64,000 nucleotides of DNA from Nocardioides gilvus (GTDB lineage: Bacteria; Actinomycetota; Actinomycetes; Propionibacteriales; Nocardioidaceae). Below the pieces are notes generated by a model. The model did not search any database, was not told where the DNA came from, and was given only the letters and a program-made list of their open reading frames with translations. The position numbers were made by a program, and so were the translations under genes. Of this stretch, positions 1 to 6,865 are shown in pieces. Each line of letters starts with the position of its first letter. Position 1 is the first letter of the stretch. The stretch covers positions 62,001 to 126,000 of the forward strand of contig NZ_QHKY01000006.1 in assembly GCF_003194605.1 (NCBI RefSeq), written 5' to 3'.

Positions 1-1620
1 CGCGTGGGCTCCCGCACGATGCCCGCGGTCAACGGACACCGTGACGCGGGCTCGACCGCCTGCCCGGGCAAGTACCTCTACGCCCAGCTCGGTGCGATCC
101 GGGCGAAGGCCGCAGCAGCCCAGACCGGTGTCGCTGCCCCCACGCCGACCGCTCCCACTCCGACGAAGCCCACGCCGGCCCCGGCTCCCACCCCGGCCCC
201 CCCGACCTTGTCGGCGCCGAACCTGTCGACCAACCTCGCGGGCACGCCCCACCCCGACCTGGTTGCTCGTCGTAGCAGCGACTCCCAGCTCGTCATCCTG
301 CCGACCGGCGGCATGTCAGCCCTGGCCGCGCCCAAGAAGATCTCCACCGGGTGGAAGTACAAGACCCGGATGGTTTCCTCTGCCGACCTCACCGGCGACG
401 GAATGGCCGACCTGGTCTCCGTGAGCGGCGACGGCACCGCGAGGGTGCACCGCGGACTCAACAACGGCAAGTTCAAGAAGAAGGCCACCACCGTGATCAC
501 CCTGACGCGCGGGCATGACCTGCTCACCGCGGTCGGGGACATCAACGGTGACAAGCGCGCCGACCTGGTGGCGCGGCACACCCGGACCGGCAAGGCCTAC
601 GGATTCCTCCAGACTGCCTCCGGCAAGTTCACGAAGGTCAGGGTCAACCGCAACCTGCGTACGTACACCGAGTTGGTGGCGGTCGGTGACATCACCGGTG
701 ACGGTCGCCCCGACCTCATGGCTCGCCACAAGAAGGGGGCCGTCCACACCATCAGCGGTCTGGGCTCCTCCAAGTTCGCCAAGCCGAAGGCGACCCCCGG
801 CAACTGGTCTCCCTACAAGACGATTGCCGGTGGCGGCGACTTCGACGGCGACGGCAGGACCGACCTGCTCGTACGTCGCGGCACGGGCACCCTGTACGTG
901 CTTCCCGGCACCGGTCGCGGCTCCTTCGGCGCCCGACGTGGCCCGCTGGCCACGGAGAAGAGCCTCGACCACCTCTCGGTCAACGTCGTCACCTCCAGCG
1001 GTTCGCCGGACCTGATGGCGCGCCGCGGCAGGGAGTTGGTGCACCTGGCCAACCCGGGCACCTACGAGCTGCGGGCGCCCATCGAGACCGGCATCGACGC
1101 CTCGTCGGCGATCCACCTGATGAACGCGGGTGACTGGAACGGTGACGGCAAGGGTGACGTCATCACCGTGGGTGTCACCGGTGCGCTCCAGCTCCGTCTC
1201 GGGGACGGCACGGGCAAGCTCTCCAGCCCGCGCATCCTGATCGGGACCGGTTTCCACGGCGTGCAGGCCCTCGAGGCCGTGGGCGACGTCAACGGTGACG
1301 GCAAGCCCGACCTGATCGGCACCGTCAACGGCGTGACCCGGTTCTTCGCCGGCAATGGCAAGAAGCGGGTCAAGGGAGGCGTGGCCGTCCCCGGCTACAA
1401 GGGCCGCCTGGCCCGGGTCCCCGGCGGCGCCTCGCTCGACCCGAACGTCTACGACGTGCGACTCCCGGTCAGTCAGGTCAAGCTGCAGGCCGGCACCACC
1501 GACGTCGTCGCTCGTGGCAAGAAGAGCGGGCGCCTCTTCCTCTTCACCGCCACCACCAAGGGGCTGACCCAGCGCCGCTACCTCGCCGGCGGGATGAGGC
1601 AGTACAACATGTTCAGCTGA
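1..1620 (+). CDS. Amidase-type protein with FG-GAP repeats, 5' end cut by window
   Basis: The frame is open from the first base, so the gene begins upstream; 539 residues are visible. The first visible stretch (NGHRDAGSTACPGKYLYAQL, near residues 10-29) matches the C-terminal end of amidase_2/peptidoglycan-recognition domains, in which the His of GHRD and the T-x-CPG segment belong to the zinc/active site. A Pro/Thr/Ala-rich linker follows (about residues 41-70). After it come at least six FG-GAP/VCBS-like repeats with calcium-loop motifs: DLTGDGMADL, DINGDKRADL, DITGDGRPDL, DFDGDGRTDL, DWNGDGKGDV and DVNGDGKPDL. I infer a secreted cell-wall hydrolase (N-acetylmuramoyl-L-alanine amidase) carrying a beta-propeller; any signal peptide lies outside the window. 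The stop codon overlaps the convergent neighbour by 8 bases. Confidence 0.8.
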   Translation, partial: RVGSRTMPAVNGHRDAGSTACPGKYLYAQLGAIRAKAAAAQTGVAAPTPTAPTPTKPTPAPAPTPAPPTLSAPNLSTNLAGTPHPDLVARRSSDSQLVILPTGGMSALAAPKKISTGWKYKTRMVSSADLTGDGMADLVSVSGDGTARVHRGLNNGKFKKKATTVITLTRGHDLLTAVGDINGDKRADLVARHTRTGKAYGFLQTASGKFTKVRVNRNLRTYTELVAVGDITGDGRPDLMARHKKGAVHTISGLGSSKFAKPKATPGNWSPYKTIAGGGDFDGDGRTDLLVRRGTGTLYVLPGTGRGSFGARRGPLATEKSLDHLSVNVVTSSGSPDLMARRGRELVHLANPGTYELRAPIETGIDASSAIHLMNAGDWNGDGKGDVITVGVTGALQLRLGDGTGKLSSPRILIGTGFHGVQALEAVGDVNGDGKPDLIGTVNGVTRFFAGNGKKRVKGGVAVPGYKGRLARVPGGASLDPNVYDVRLPVSQVKLQAGTTDVVARGKKSGRLFLFTATTKGLTQRRYLAGGMRQYNMFS

Positions 1621-2341
1621 GACCCTGATCGGACGCGGTGACCTGCTCCTGCTGTGCAGTGAGGACGAGCCGCTCCGGGTCTGCCTGAGCCACCAGAACC
1701 ATCGAACCGCCTCTCGCGAGAGGTTCGATGAAGGTGGCGACACCTGATGGGGAAGTCGGGTTCGCCACCGTCAACAGACGGCCGCCGTCGGTGAGGAGAC
1801 TCCCGGCGGCGGCTGTCTGCCACATCTCCCCCTGGGTGGCCCGACGCTCACCGTCGACCCAGGCCAGGTCGCTGGCGGTGGGCGGGTCCCACGCGATGAA
1901 CGCGTCGGGCTGGCTCCAGATCTCCACGCCCACGTCGTGCACACCGTCCGGCAGGGGCTCGCGGAAACGTACGCCCATCGGCAGAAGGCTGCAGGCCAGC
2001 ACGGGGAGTTCCTCGGCCCGCGTGGCCCAGGCCTCCACCGACTCCGGCCCGCAGACGACGACGTCGAACTCGTCGTCCCAGACGACCGCCAGACCCACGC
2101 TCCAGGCGGCACCGAGGAAGACCGTGGCAAGCCAGTGCGGGGGCAGATCGATCCGGATCCGCATTCCGCGTTCCAGGTCGTACTCCTCCACCAACAGGCT
2201 CGAGGCCTTGGCCACCCAGTTGGCGTAGGTGACGACCGAGAGCTCGACGCGCTCCGAGGTCGAGTGATCGTAGAAGGTGACCAGGGGGTCACCGGGGGAG
2301 CGGCGCATCAGGGCGCCGAGGACGTCGTCGAAGGTGGTCAC
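1613..2341 (-). CDS. TIGR03089 family protein
   Basis: This 242-residue protein has the look of the actinobacterial TIGR03089 family, whose function is not known. The family resembles a shortened AMP-binding (acyl-CoA synthetase-like) N-terminal region: a start near TTFDDVLGALMRRSPGDPLV, a PHWLATVFLGAAWSVGLAVV segment, and a late NPTSPSGVATFIEPLARGG segment. No complete adenylation core (YTSGTTGxPK or C-terminal lid) is visible, so enzymatic activity should not be assumed. I chose the GTG at 2341 because family members begin with TTFDDV; an upstream in-frame GTG at 2359 would add six residues. It lies tail-to-tail with the amidase gene and head-to-head with manC, 82 bases apart. Confidence 0.75.
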   Translation of the reverse strand: MTTFDDVLGALMRRSPGDPLVTFYDHSTSERVELSVVTYANWVAKASSLLVEEYDLERGMRIRIDLPPHWLATVFLGAAWSVGLAVVWDDEFDVVVCGPESVEAWATRAEELPVLACSLLPMGVRFREPLPDGVHDVGVEIWSQPDAFIAWDPPTASDLAWVDGERRATQGEMWQTAAAGSLLTDGGRLLTVANPTSPSGVATFIEPLARGGSMVLVAQADPERLVLTAQQEQVTASDQGLS

Positions 2342-2423
2342 GCCCACCAGCCTAGGCACTGGTCACATGAGCGAACGCCGGTGAGGGAGTCGGGCCGTGC
2401 CCGGGTGCTCTACTCTCACAGCC

Positions 2424-3527
2424 ATGTCTGCTGCGCCGTCTCTCGACCATTTCTGGGCCGTCATCCCCGCCGGTGGTGCCGGCACCCGCCTCTGGCCGCT
2501 GTCGCGGTCCCGGGCTCCGAAGTTCCTGCTGGACCTGACCGGGTCGGGTCGGACACTCCTCCAGGCCACCGTCGACCGGTTGGCCCCGCTCGCCCTCGAC
2601 CGGTGCCTGGTGGTCACCGGCGCGGCGCACCGTGAGGCCGTGGTGGCCCAGGTGCCCGAGCTGCAACCCGATCGGGTGGTGGCCGAGCCGTCCCCACGCG
2701 ACTCGATGGCCGCCATCGGTCTCGCCGCGGCGATGCTCGAGCTGCTGGACCCCGACGCGGTGATGGGTTCGTTCGCCGCCGACCACGTGATCGCCGACCA
2801 GGCGGCCTTCTCCGCCGCCGTCTCGGGAGCCGTGGAGGCAGCCCGGGAGGACTGGCTGGTGACGATCGGCATCGAACCGACCGGCCCAGCCACCGGCTTC
2901 GGCTACATCCGGACGGGGCCACCGCTGCGGGGCCTGGACGCGCTCACCGTGGAGGAGTTCGTGGAGAAGCCCTCCCGGGAAGTGGCCGAGGGCTACCTGG
3001 CCACGGGCGCCTACCGCTGGAACGCAGGCATGTTCGTCGTACGTCCGACGGTGCTGCTCGACCTGCTGGCCGAGGGCGACCCGGAGTTCGCCGCAGCCCT
3101 ACGAGCCCTCGCTGCCGCCCCCGAGACACTCGAGGAGGTCTGGGGGACGTTGCCGAAGATCGCGATCGACCATGCGGTGGCCGAGCCGGCCGCAGCGGCC
3201 GGGCGCGTCGCGTGCATCCCGGGCACCTTCACTTGGGACGACGTCGGTGACTTCGCCTCGCTGGACGCCTTGCTCACCGCCGACCTCTCGGCGCGGGGCG
3301 TCGACGCCGAGGTGCGCGTGCTCGGGGACGAGGGCCTGGTGCGGATGGTCGACTCCACGGGTCTGATCGTGCCCGGGAGTGGCCGCACGGTGGCGGTGAT
3401 CGGGCTCGACGACATCGTCGTGGTGGACACCCCGGATGCTCTTCTGGTGACCACGCGGGCGCGCGCCCAGGAGGTGAAATCGATCGTGGCCGCCCTCAAG
3501 GAGGACGGCCACGACGAGTTGGTGTGA
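2424..3527 (+). CDS. manC: Mannose-1-phosphate guanylyltransferase
   Basis: The product (367 residues) should transfer GMP from GTP to mannose-1-phosphate, giving GDP-mannose for mannosylated envelope glycans. The nucleotidyltransferase signature is at residues 17-33 (GGAGTRLWPLSRSRAPK). The sugar-binding FVEKP motif lies near residue 180, followed by TGAYRWNAGMFV. The length fits the short type that lacks a fused isomerase domain. The ATG at 2424 was preferred over an upstream GTG because homologues start just before HFWAVIPAGGAGTR. The mycobacterial orthologue is called manB or manC depending on the source. Phosphomannomutase at 12.0 kb supplies its substrate. A 10-base direct repeat overlaps the stop codon. 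Confidence 0.92.
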   Translation: MSAAPSLDHFWAVIPAGGAGTRLWPLSRSRAPKFLLDLTGSGRTLLQATVDRLAPLALDRCLVVTGAAHREAVVAQVPELQPDRVVAEPSPRDSMAAIGLAAAMLELLDPDAVMGSFAADHVIADQAAFSAAVSGAVEAAREDWLVTIGIEPTGPATGFGYIRTGPPLRGLDALTVEEFVEKPSREVAEGYLATGAYRWNAGMFVVRPTVLLDLLAEGDPEFAAALRALAAAPETLEEVWGTLPKIAIDHAVAEPAAAAGRVACIPGTFTWDDVGDFASLDALLTADLSARGVDAEVRVLGDEGLVRMVDSTGLIVPGSGRTVAVIGLDDIVVVDTPDALLVTTRARAQEVKSIVAALKEDGHDELV

Positions 3528-3546
3528 GGGACCAGCTGGTGTGAGG
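3520..3546. repeat. 10-base direct repeat at the manC stop codon
   Basis: TGGTGTGAGG occurs at 3520-3529 and again at 3537-3546. The first copy contains the manC stop codon TGA (3525-3527); the second supplies a TGA in another frame. It resembles the longer stop-codon duplications seen after 15606 and 40654. Confidence 0.6.
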
Positions 3547-3557
3547 TCAGTGACCGA

Positions 3558-4289
3558 TCAGCCAGCGCCCGGCTCGGGGGAGTCCATGTAGGGGTAGTCC
3601 TTCATGAACGTCTCGAGCGCTGCGCCGCTCGGCTCGGAGCAGTACTGCCACACGCCGACCTGCTTGGCAGGGTCGTCCTCGCCAGCCCCGCCGACCGACC
3701 AGTGGGTCATCGCGACGTGCTGTCCCTCGGGGAATTCGGCGCCGTCCTCGGAGGTCCACGGCGCGATCTTGAACTTGTTGCGGAAGTTGTCGGAGTCGAA
3801 CTTGCCGGCCAAGCCCTTCAGTGTCGTGATCTGCTCTTCGTCGTCGGCGATCGTCTCGTCGTACCAGAGGATCGTGTAGCCGTGCTCGAGGTTGTGCACC
3901 AGGTAGCCCAGGTCGGGGCGGTCGGAGCTGTAGAACTTCCGCTCGATCGGCTCCCACGAGTCGTAGTGCGGTCCGAAGGCCGGCGGGGCCTCCTCGTACT
4001 CCAGTGGGCTGCCCTGGGGGACGTGGTTCTGCATGCCGTTGGCGGGGGCCGTGGTGACCTCCTGGCAGGAGTCAGCACTGGCACCGATCGCGGCGAGCTC
4101 CTTGCTGTCGAACTCGCGCATGTCCCACCAGTCCGTGACCGGCTTCCAGGCAGCCGCGAAGATGATCAGCAGTCCCAGAGCCACGGCGACGCCGATGATC
4201 ATGCCGCCGCGGCGCCGGTCGGCTGTCTTCGAGCTGTTGCGGATCTCGTCGATCTTCGCCTGACGGCTCGTCTTGTCCTGCTTGGCCAC
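3558..4289 (-). CDS. DUF3105 family membrane-anchored protein
   Basis: This 243-residue protein starts with a charged cytoplasmic N-terminus, then one membrane segment at about residues 30-48 (MIIGVAVALGLLIIFAAAW), and an outside domain. The core matches DUF3105: PPAFGPHYDSW, LGYLVHNLEHGYTILWYDE and a late QYCSEPSG segment. Conserved His residues (GPH, HNLEH) would suit metal binding, but the family has no settled function. The GTG at 4289 is preferred because a GAGGA element lies 9 bases upstream and the longer reading frame adds unconvincing sequence. It follows cofE on the same strand with about 50 bases between them, and it converges with manC. Confidence 0.8.
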   Translation of the reverse strand: MAKQDKTSRQAKIDEIRNSSKTADRRRGGMIIGVAVALGLLIIFAAAWKPVTDWWDMREFDSKELAAIGASADSCQEVTTAPANGMQNHVPQGSPLEYEEAPPAFGPHYDSWEPIERKFYSSDRPDLGYLVHNLEHGYTILWYDETIADDEEQITTLKGLAGKFDSDNFRNKFKIAPWTSEDGAEFPEGQHVAMTHWSVGGAGEDDPAKQVGVWQYCSEPSGAALETFMKDYPYMDSPEPGAG

Positions 4290-4338
4290 GGTGGGTCGTC
4301 CTCGGGTCTCGGGTGGAGTCGGTGAAACGTGGGTGAGT

Positions 4339-5346
4339 CTACGGATGAGTCGGTGAGAGGTGGGCGAGGTGCACACTCTGGTCCAGTTCGTCCTCGCCGA
4401 CGGTCTCCAGGACCCAGCCGTGGGAGGCGCACAGCGCGCGGAGGACTGCCGCGCAGGGCTCCGACGACTCCGCGGGCAGCTCCAGGGTCAGCCTCGTGCT
4501 GTTCGGGCTCTCGCGTGGGCGGGGGTGGGCTCGTGGCAGGACGCGACCGAGGGCCTCGAGGAGTTCGCTCTCGCTGGCCGGGGCGCCGAAGACGCTGAGC
4601 AGCGCGGTCTCCTGGGCGAGCGCGACGACGACTGCCTCCCGGGCCCCGAAGCCGAAGAGGTCAGTCCCCTCCGGGCGCTGCAACCGGACGGCTCCCGGAC
4701 CGTCCTGACCCGGAGGGAGGACCAGGTCGCTGCGACCGCGGAGCCGGGCCACCGGGCGGCCACCCAACTTCGACTGTGCCAGCTCGGCGGCCCCGGCGAT
4801 CTCGTCGGCGACGGCGGGAAGCGTCACGGCCAATGGGTTTCCGTACGCGTCCTCGCGACCCTCGTAGGACTCGTACGGGAGCAGCCCGGCGACGCCGATG
4901 GCGATGTCGGTCTGCCCCTCGCGCCAGGCGCGACCAGCGGTGTCGGTGACCACGACGCCCACGTTGTGCCCGGTGAGCTCGTGAAGGCGCTTGCGCAGGG
5001 CACGCGCCGAGGCGTCCGGGTCGTGGGGCAGCAGCACGATGGCGCCGAGGGTCACGTTCGAACGGTCGATGCCGGCCGCTGCCATGACGAGCCCGAGACG
5101 GTTGCGGACGATCCGGGTCAGCCCGCGCCGGGCCACCACGCGGACAGTTTCGGCGGCGAACGCGGCTTCGTACGCCTCGTCGTCGGCGACCACCACGCGG
5201 CCCTCGGCCTTGCTGACGACCTTGCTGGTGACCACGACCACGTCACCGTCGAGGAGCGCCAGGGCGCCGCTGATCTCGGCGGCCAGGTCGGTCCCTGCGG
5301 TGATCTCGCCGATCCCGTCGGGTGCCACCACCGAGATCTCTGCCAT
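4339..5346 (-). CDS. cofE: Coenzyme F420-0:L-glutamate ligase, without the FbiB reductase domain
   Basis: CofE adds gamma-linked glutamates to F420-0 using GTP. The N-terminal 250 residues carry family features, including TSKVVSKAEGR (40-50), ARRGLTRIVRNRLGLVMAAAG, and the central VVVTDTAGRAWREGQTDIAIG segment. Total length is 335 residues. Mycobacterial FbiB is about 450 residues because of a C-terminal FMN-binding nitroreductase-like domain that acts on dehydro-F420-0; here only about 85 unassigned residues follow the ligase domain. The missing reductase activity must therefore be encoded elsewhere or be unnecessary. Its ATG overlaps the cofD stop by one base (TGATG), which implies translational coupling. 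Confidence 0.9.
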   Translation of the reverse strand: MAEISVVAPDGIGEITAGTDLAAEISGALALLDGDVVVVTSKVVSKAEGRVVVADDEAYEAAFAAETVRVVARRGLTRIVRNRLGLVMAAAGIDRSNVTLGAIVLLPHDPDASARALRKRLHELTGHNVGVVVTDTAGRAWREGQTDIAIGVAGLLPYESYEGREDAYGNPLAVTLPAVADEIAGAAELAQSKLGGRPVARLRGRSDLVLPPGQDGPGAVRLQRPEGTDLFGFGAREAVVVALAQETALLSVFGAPASESELLEALGRVLPRAHPRPRESPNSTRLTLELPAESSEPCAAVLRALCASHGWVLETVGEDELDQSVHLAHLSPTHP

Positions 5347-6341
5347 CAGGAGACCATGTCGATGGCGGCGGCGGCCATCGCGGCAGTCGCGTCGTCGTCG
5401 GTCATCAGCAACGGCACCGCTCGGGCAGGGAGGCCGGCAGCCTCCAGGGCGCCCACCTGATCGGCGTCGACGGTGTCGACCAGCCAGCCGTCGAGCACAC
5501 CCCCGGCGCTCCGGGCGCCGTGGTGCAGACCGACACCAGAAGCACTCACCTCCACGCCCACCGCTGTCAGGAGCTGGTTGGCCATGCCGTGCACGTGCGA
5601 CCCTCCGATGATGGGTGAGAGACCGACCACCTTGGCCGTGGTGGCGCGCAGCGCGCTCCGCAGGCCGGGGACGCCGAGGACCGTGCCGATCGAGACGACC
5701 GGGTTCGAGGGCGGCACAATGACCAGGTCGGCCTCCGTGATCGCCTCCAGCACACCGGGAGCGGGGGAGCTGTTCTCCAGCCCCACGAAGACGACCGCTT
5801 CGGCCGGGACCGCGGCGCGCAGCCGCACCCAGTACTCCTGGAAGTGCATCACCCGACGTCCGCTGGGGCTCTCGGGGTCGGCGATCGCCACGTGCGTCTC
5901 CACCCGGTCGTCGGTCATCGGCAGCAGGCGGACGCCGGGTTGCCAGCGCTTGCAGAGCGCTTCGGTGACTGCCGAGAGGGGGTAACCGGCCTCCAGCATC
6001 TGGGTGCGCACCAGATGCGTGGCGACGTCGCGGTCACCCAGACCGAACCAGGTCGGCTCGACGCCGTAGGCCTCCAGCTCCTCCTTGACGCTCCAGGTCT
6101 CGTCGCGACGGCCCCAGCCGCGAGCGGAATCGATGCCGTCGCCGAGGGTGTACATCACGGTGTCGAGGTCAGGACAGACCTTCAGGCCGTGGAGCCAGAG
6201 GTCGTCCGCGGTGTTCGCCACCACCGTGACCCGGGCGTCGGGGGAGACCCCCGGGAGCAGGCCGTGGGTGATTCCGTGCAGCAGGCCACGGATGAACTTC
6301 GCTCCGCCCATACCACCTGAGATGACTGTGATGTTGCGCAT
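5346..6341 (-). CDS. cofD: 2-phospho-L-lactate/phosphoenolpyruvate transferase (F420 biosynthesis)
   Basis: CofD (FbiA in mycobacteria) joins the lactyl or enolpyruvyl diphospho-guanosine precursor to the deazaflavin Fo, making (dehydro-)F420-0. The product is 331 residues, the usual family length. Key features are the N-terminal phosphate loop ISGGMGGAKFIRGLLHG (residues 7-23), the FGLGDRDVATHLVRT segment, the PSNPVVSIGTVLG loop and SPIIGG. A long open frame runs upstream to 6788, but it reads antisense through whiB, so the start is at MRNITV (6341); MPMRN at 6347 is a possible alternative. The gene forms an operon with cofE and is divergent from whiB2. Confidence 0.92.
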   Translation of the reverse strand: MRNITVISGGMGGAKFIRGLLHGITHGLLPGVSPDARVTVVANTADDLWLHGLKVCPDLDTVMYTLGDGIDSARGWGRRDETWSVKEELEAYGVEPTWFGLGDRDVATHLVRTQMLEAGYPLSAVTEALCKRWQPGVRLLPMTDDRVETHVAIADPESPSGRRVMHFQEYWVRLRAAVPAEAVVFVGLENSSPAPGVLEAITEADLVIVPPSNPVVSIGTVLGVPGLRSALRATTAKVVGLSPIIGGSHVHGMANQLLTAVGVEVSASGVGLHHGARSAGGVLDGWLVDTVDADQVGALEAAGLPARAVPLLMTDDDATAAMAAAAIDMVS

Positions 6342-6405
6342 GGGCATATCTTTGCCCGAAGGTCCAGAAGGCGCGCCACGCGGTCCCGAATTCGCCAAAC
6401 TCCGC

Positions 6406-6435
6406 TTGACGAATTGGTACCCACAAGCGTGTAAT
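6406..6435 (+). promoter_or_regulatory. Candidate sigma-70-type promoter of whiB2
   Basis: TTGACG (6406-6411) and TGTAAT (6430-6435) are separated by 18 bases in a locally less GC-rich stretch between the divergent cofD and whiB genes. The predicted start of transcription lies about 60 bases before the whiB ATG. This comes from consensus matching only. Confidence 0.45.
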
Positions 6436-6504
6436 TCCGTTAGTGTTCTTCCAGGCGCCCCACAACGGGGAGAGGTGCCGACACGGGTCGAAAGGGCAAG
6501 GTCG

Positions 6505-6768
6505 ATGCGAGAACTGTTTCTCATGGACGCCGAGACCGAGAGCATGGGCTGGCAGGACCGAGCCTTGTGCGCGCAGACCGACCCGGAGGCCTTCTTCCCC
6601 GAAAAGGGTGGCTCGACGAGGGAGGCCAAGAAGGTCTGCCTGACCTGTGACGTACGCACCGACTGCCTGGAGTCCGCCCTCATGAACGACGAGCGGTTCG
6701 GCATCTGGGGCGGCCTCTCCGAGCGTGAGCGTCGCAAGCTCAAGAAGAGCGCGATCGAAGTCGGCTGA
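6505..6768 (+). CDS. whiB2: WhiB2/WhmD-type Fe-S transcriptional regulator
   Basis: The 87-residue product has the four WhiB cysteines at C22, C45, C48 and C54 (C-x2-C and C-x5-C spacing), which hold a [4Fe-4S] cluster. The turn motif GIWGGL is at 66-71, and a basic tail (RERRKLKKSAIE) is used in DNA contact. The phrase AQTDPEAFFPEKGGSTREAK is characteristic of the WhiB2/WhiB subgroup required for septation and sporulation in actinobacteria. It presumably works with the principal sigma factor, as known for the family. The ATG at 6505 is preceded by AAAGGG. Position beside fbiA/cofD is as in mycobacteria. Confidence 0.9.
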   Translation: MRELFLMDAETESMGWQDRALCAQTDPEAFFPEKGGSTREAKKVCLTCDVRTDCLESALMNDERFGIWGGLSERERRKLKKSAIEVG

Positions 6769-6865
6769 CCCGATCGACCCAGCGGCACCGCGGTCCTGAC
6801 GCGCCTCGCGCCAGGTCGTCCCGGACGATTCGCCCTCGTCCCGACCGAGTCCCTACGCTGTCCCG

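Noticed and set aside
6342..6788. N-terminal extension of CofD up to 6788
   Set aside because: The extension runs antisense through the whole whiB2 gene and lacks family similarity; homologues start at the GGMGG loop.
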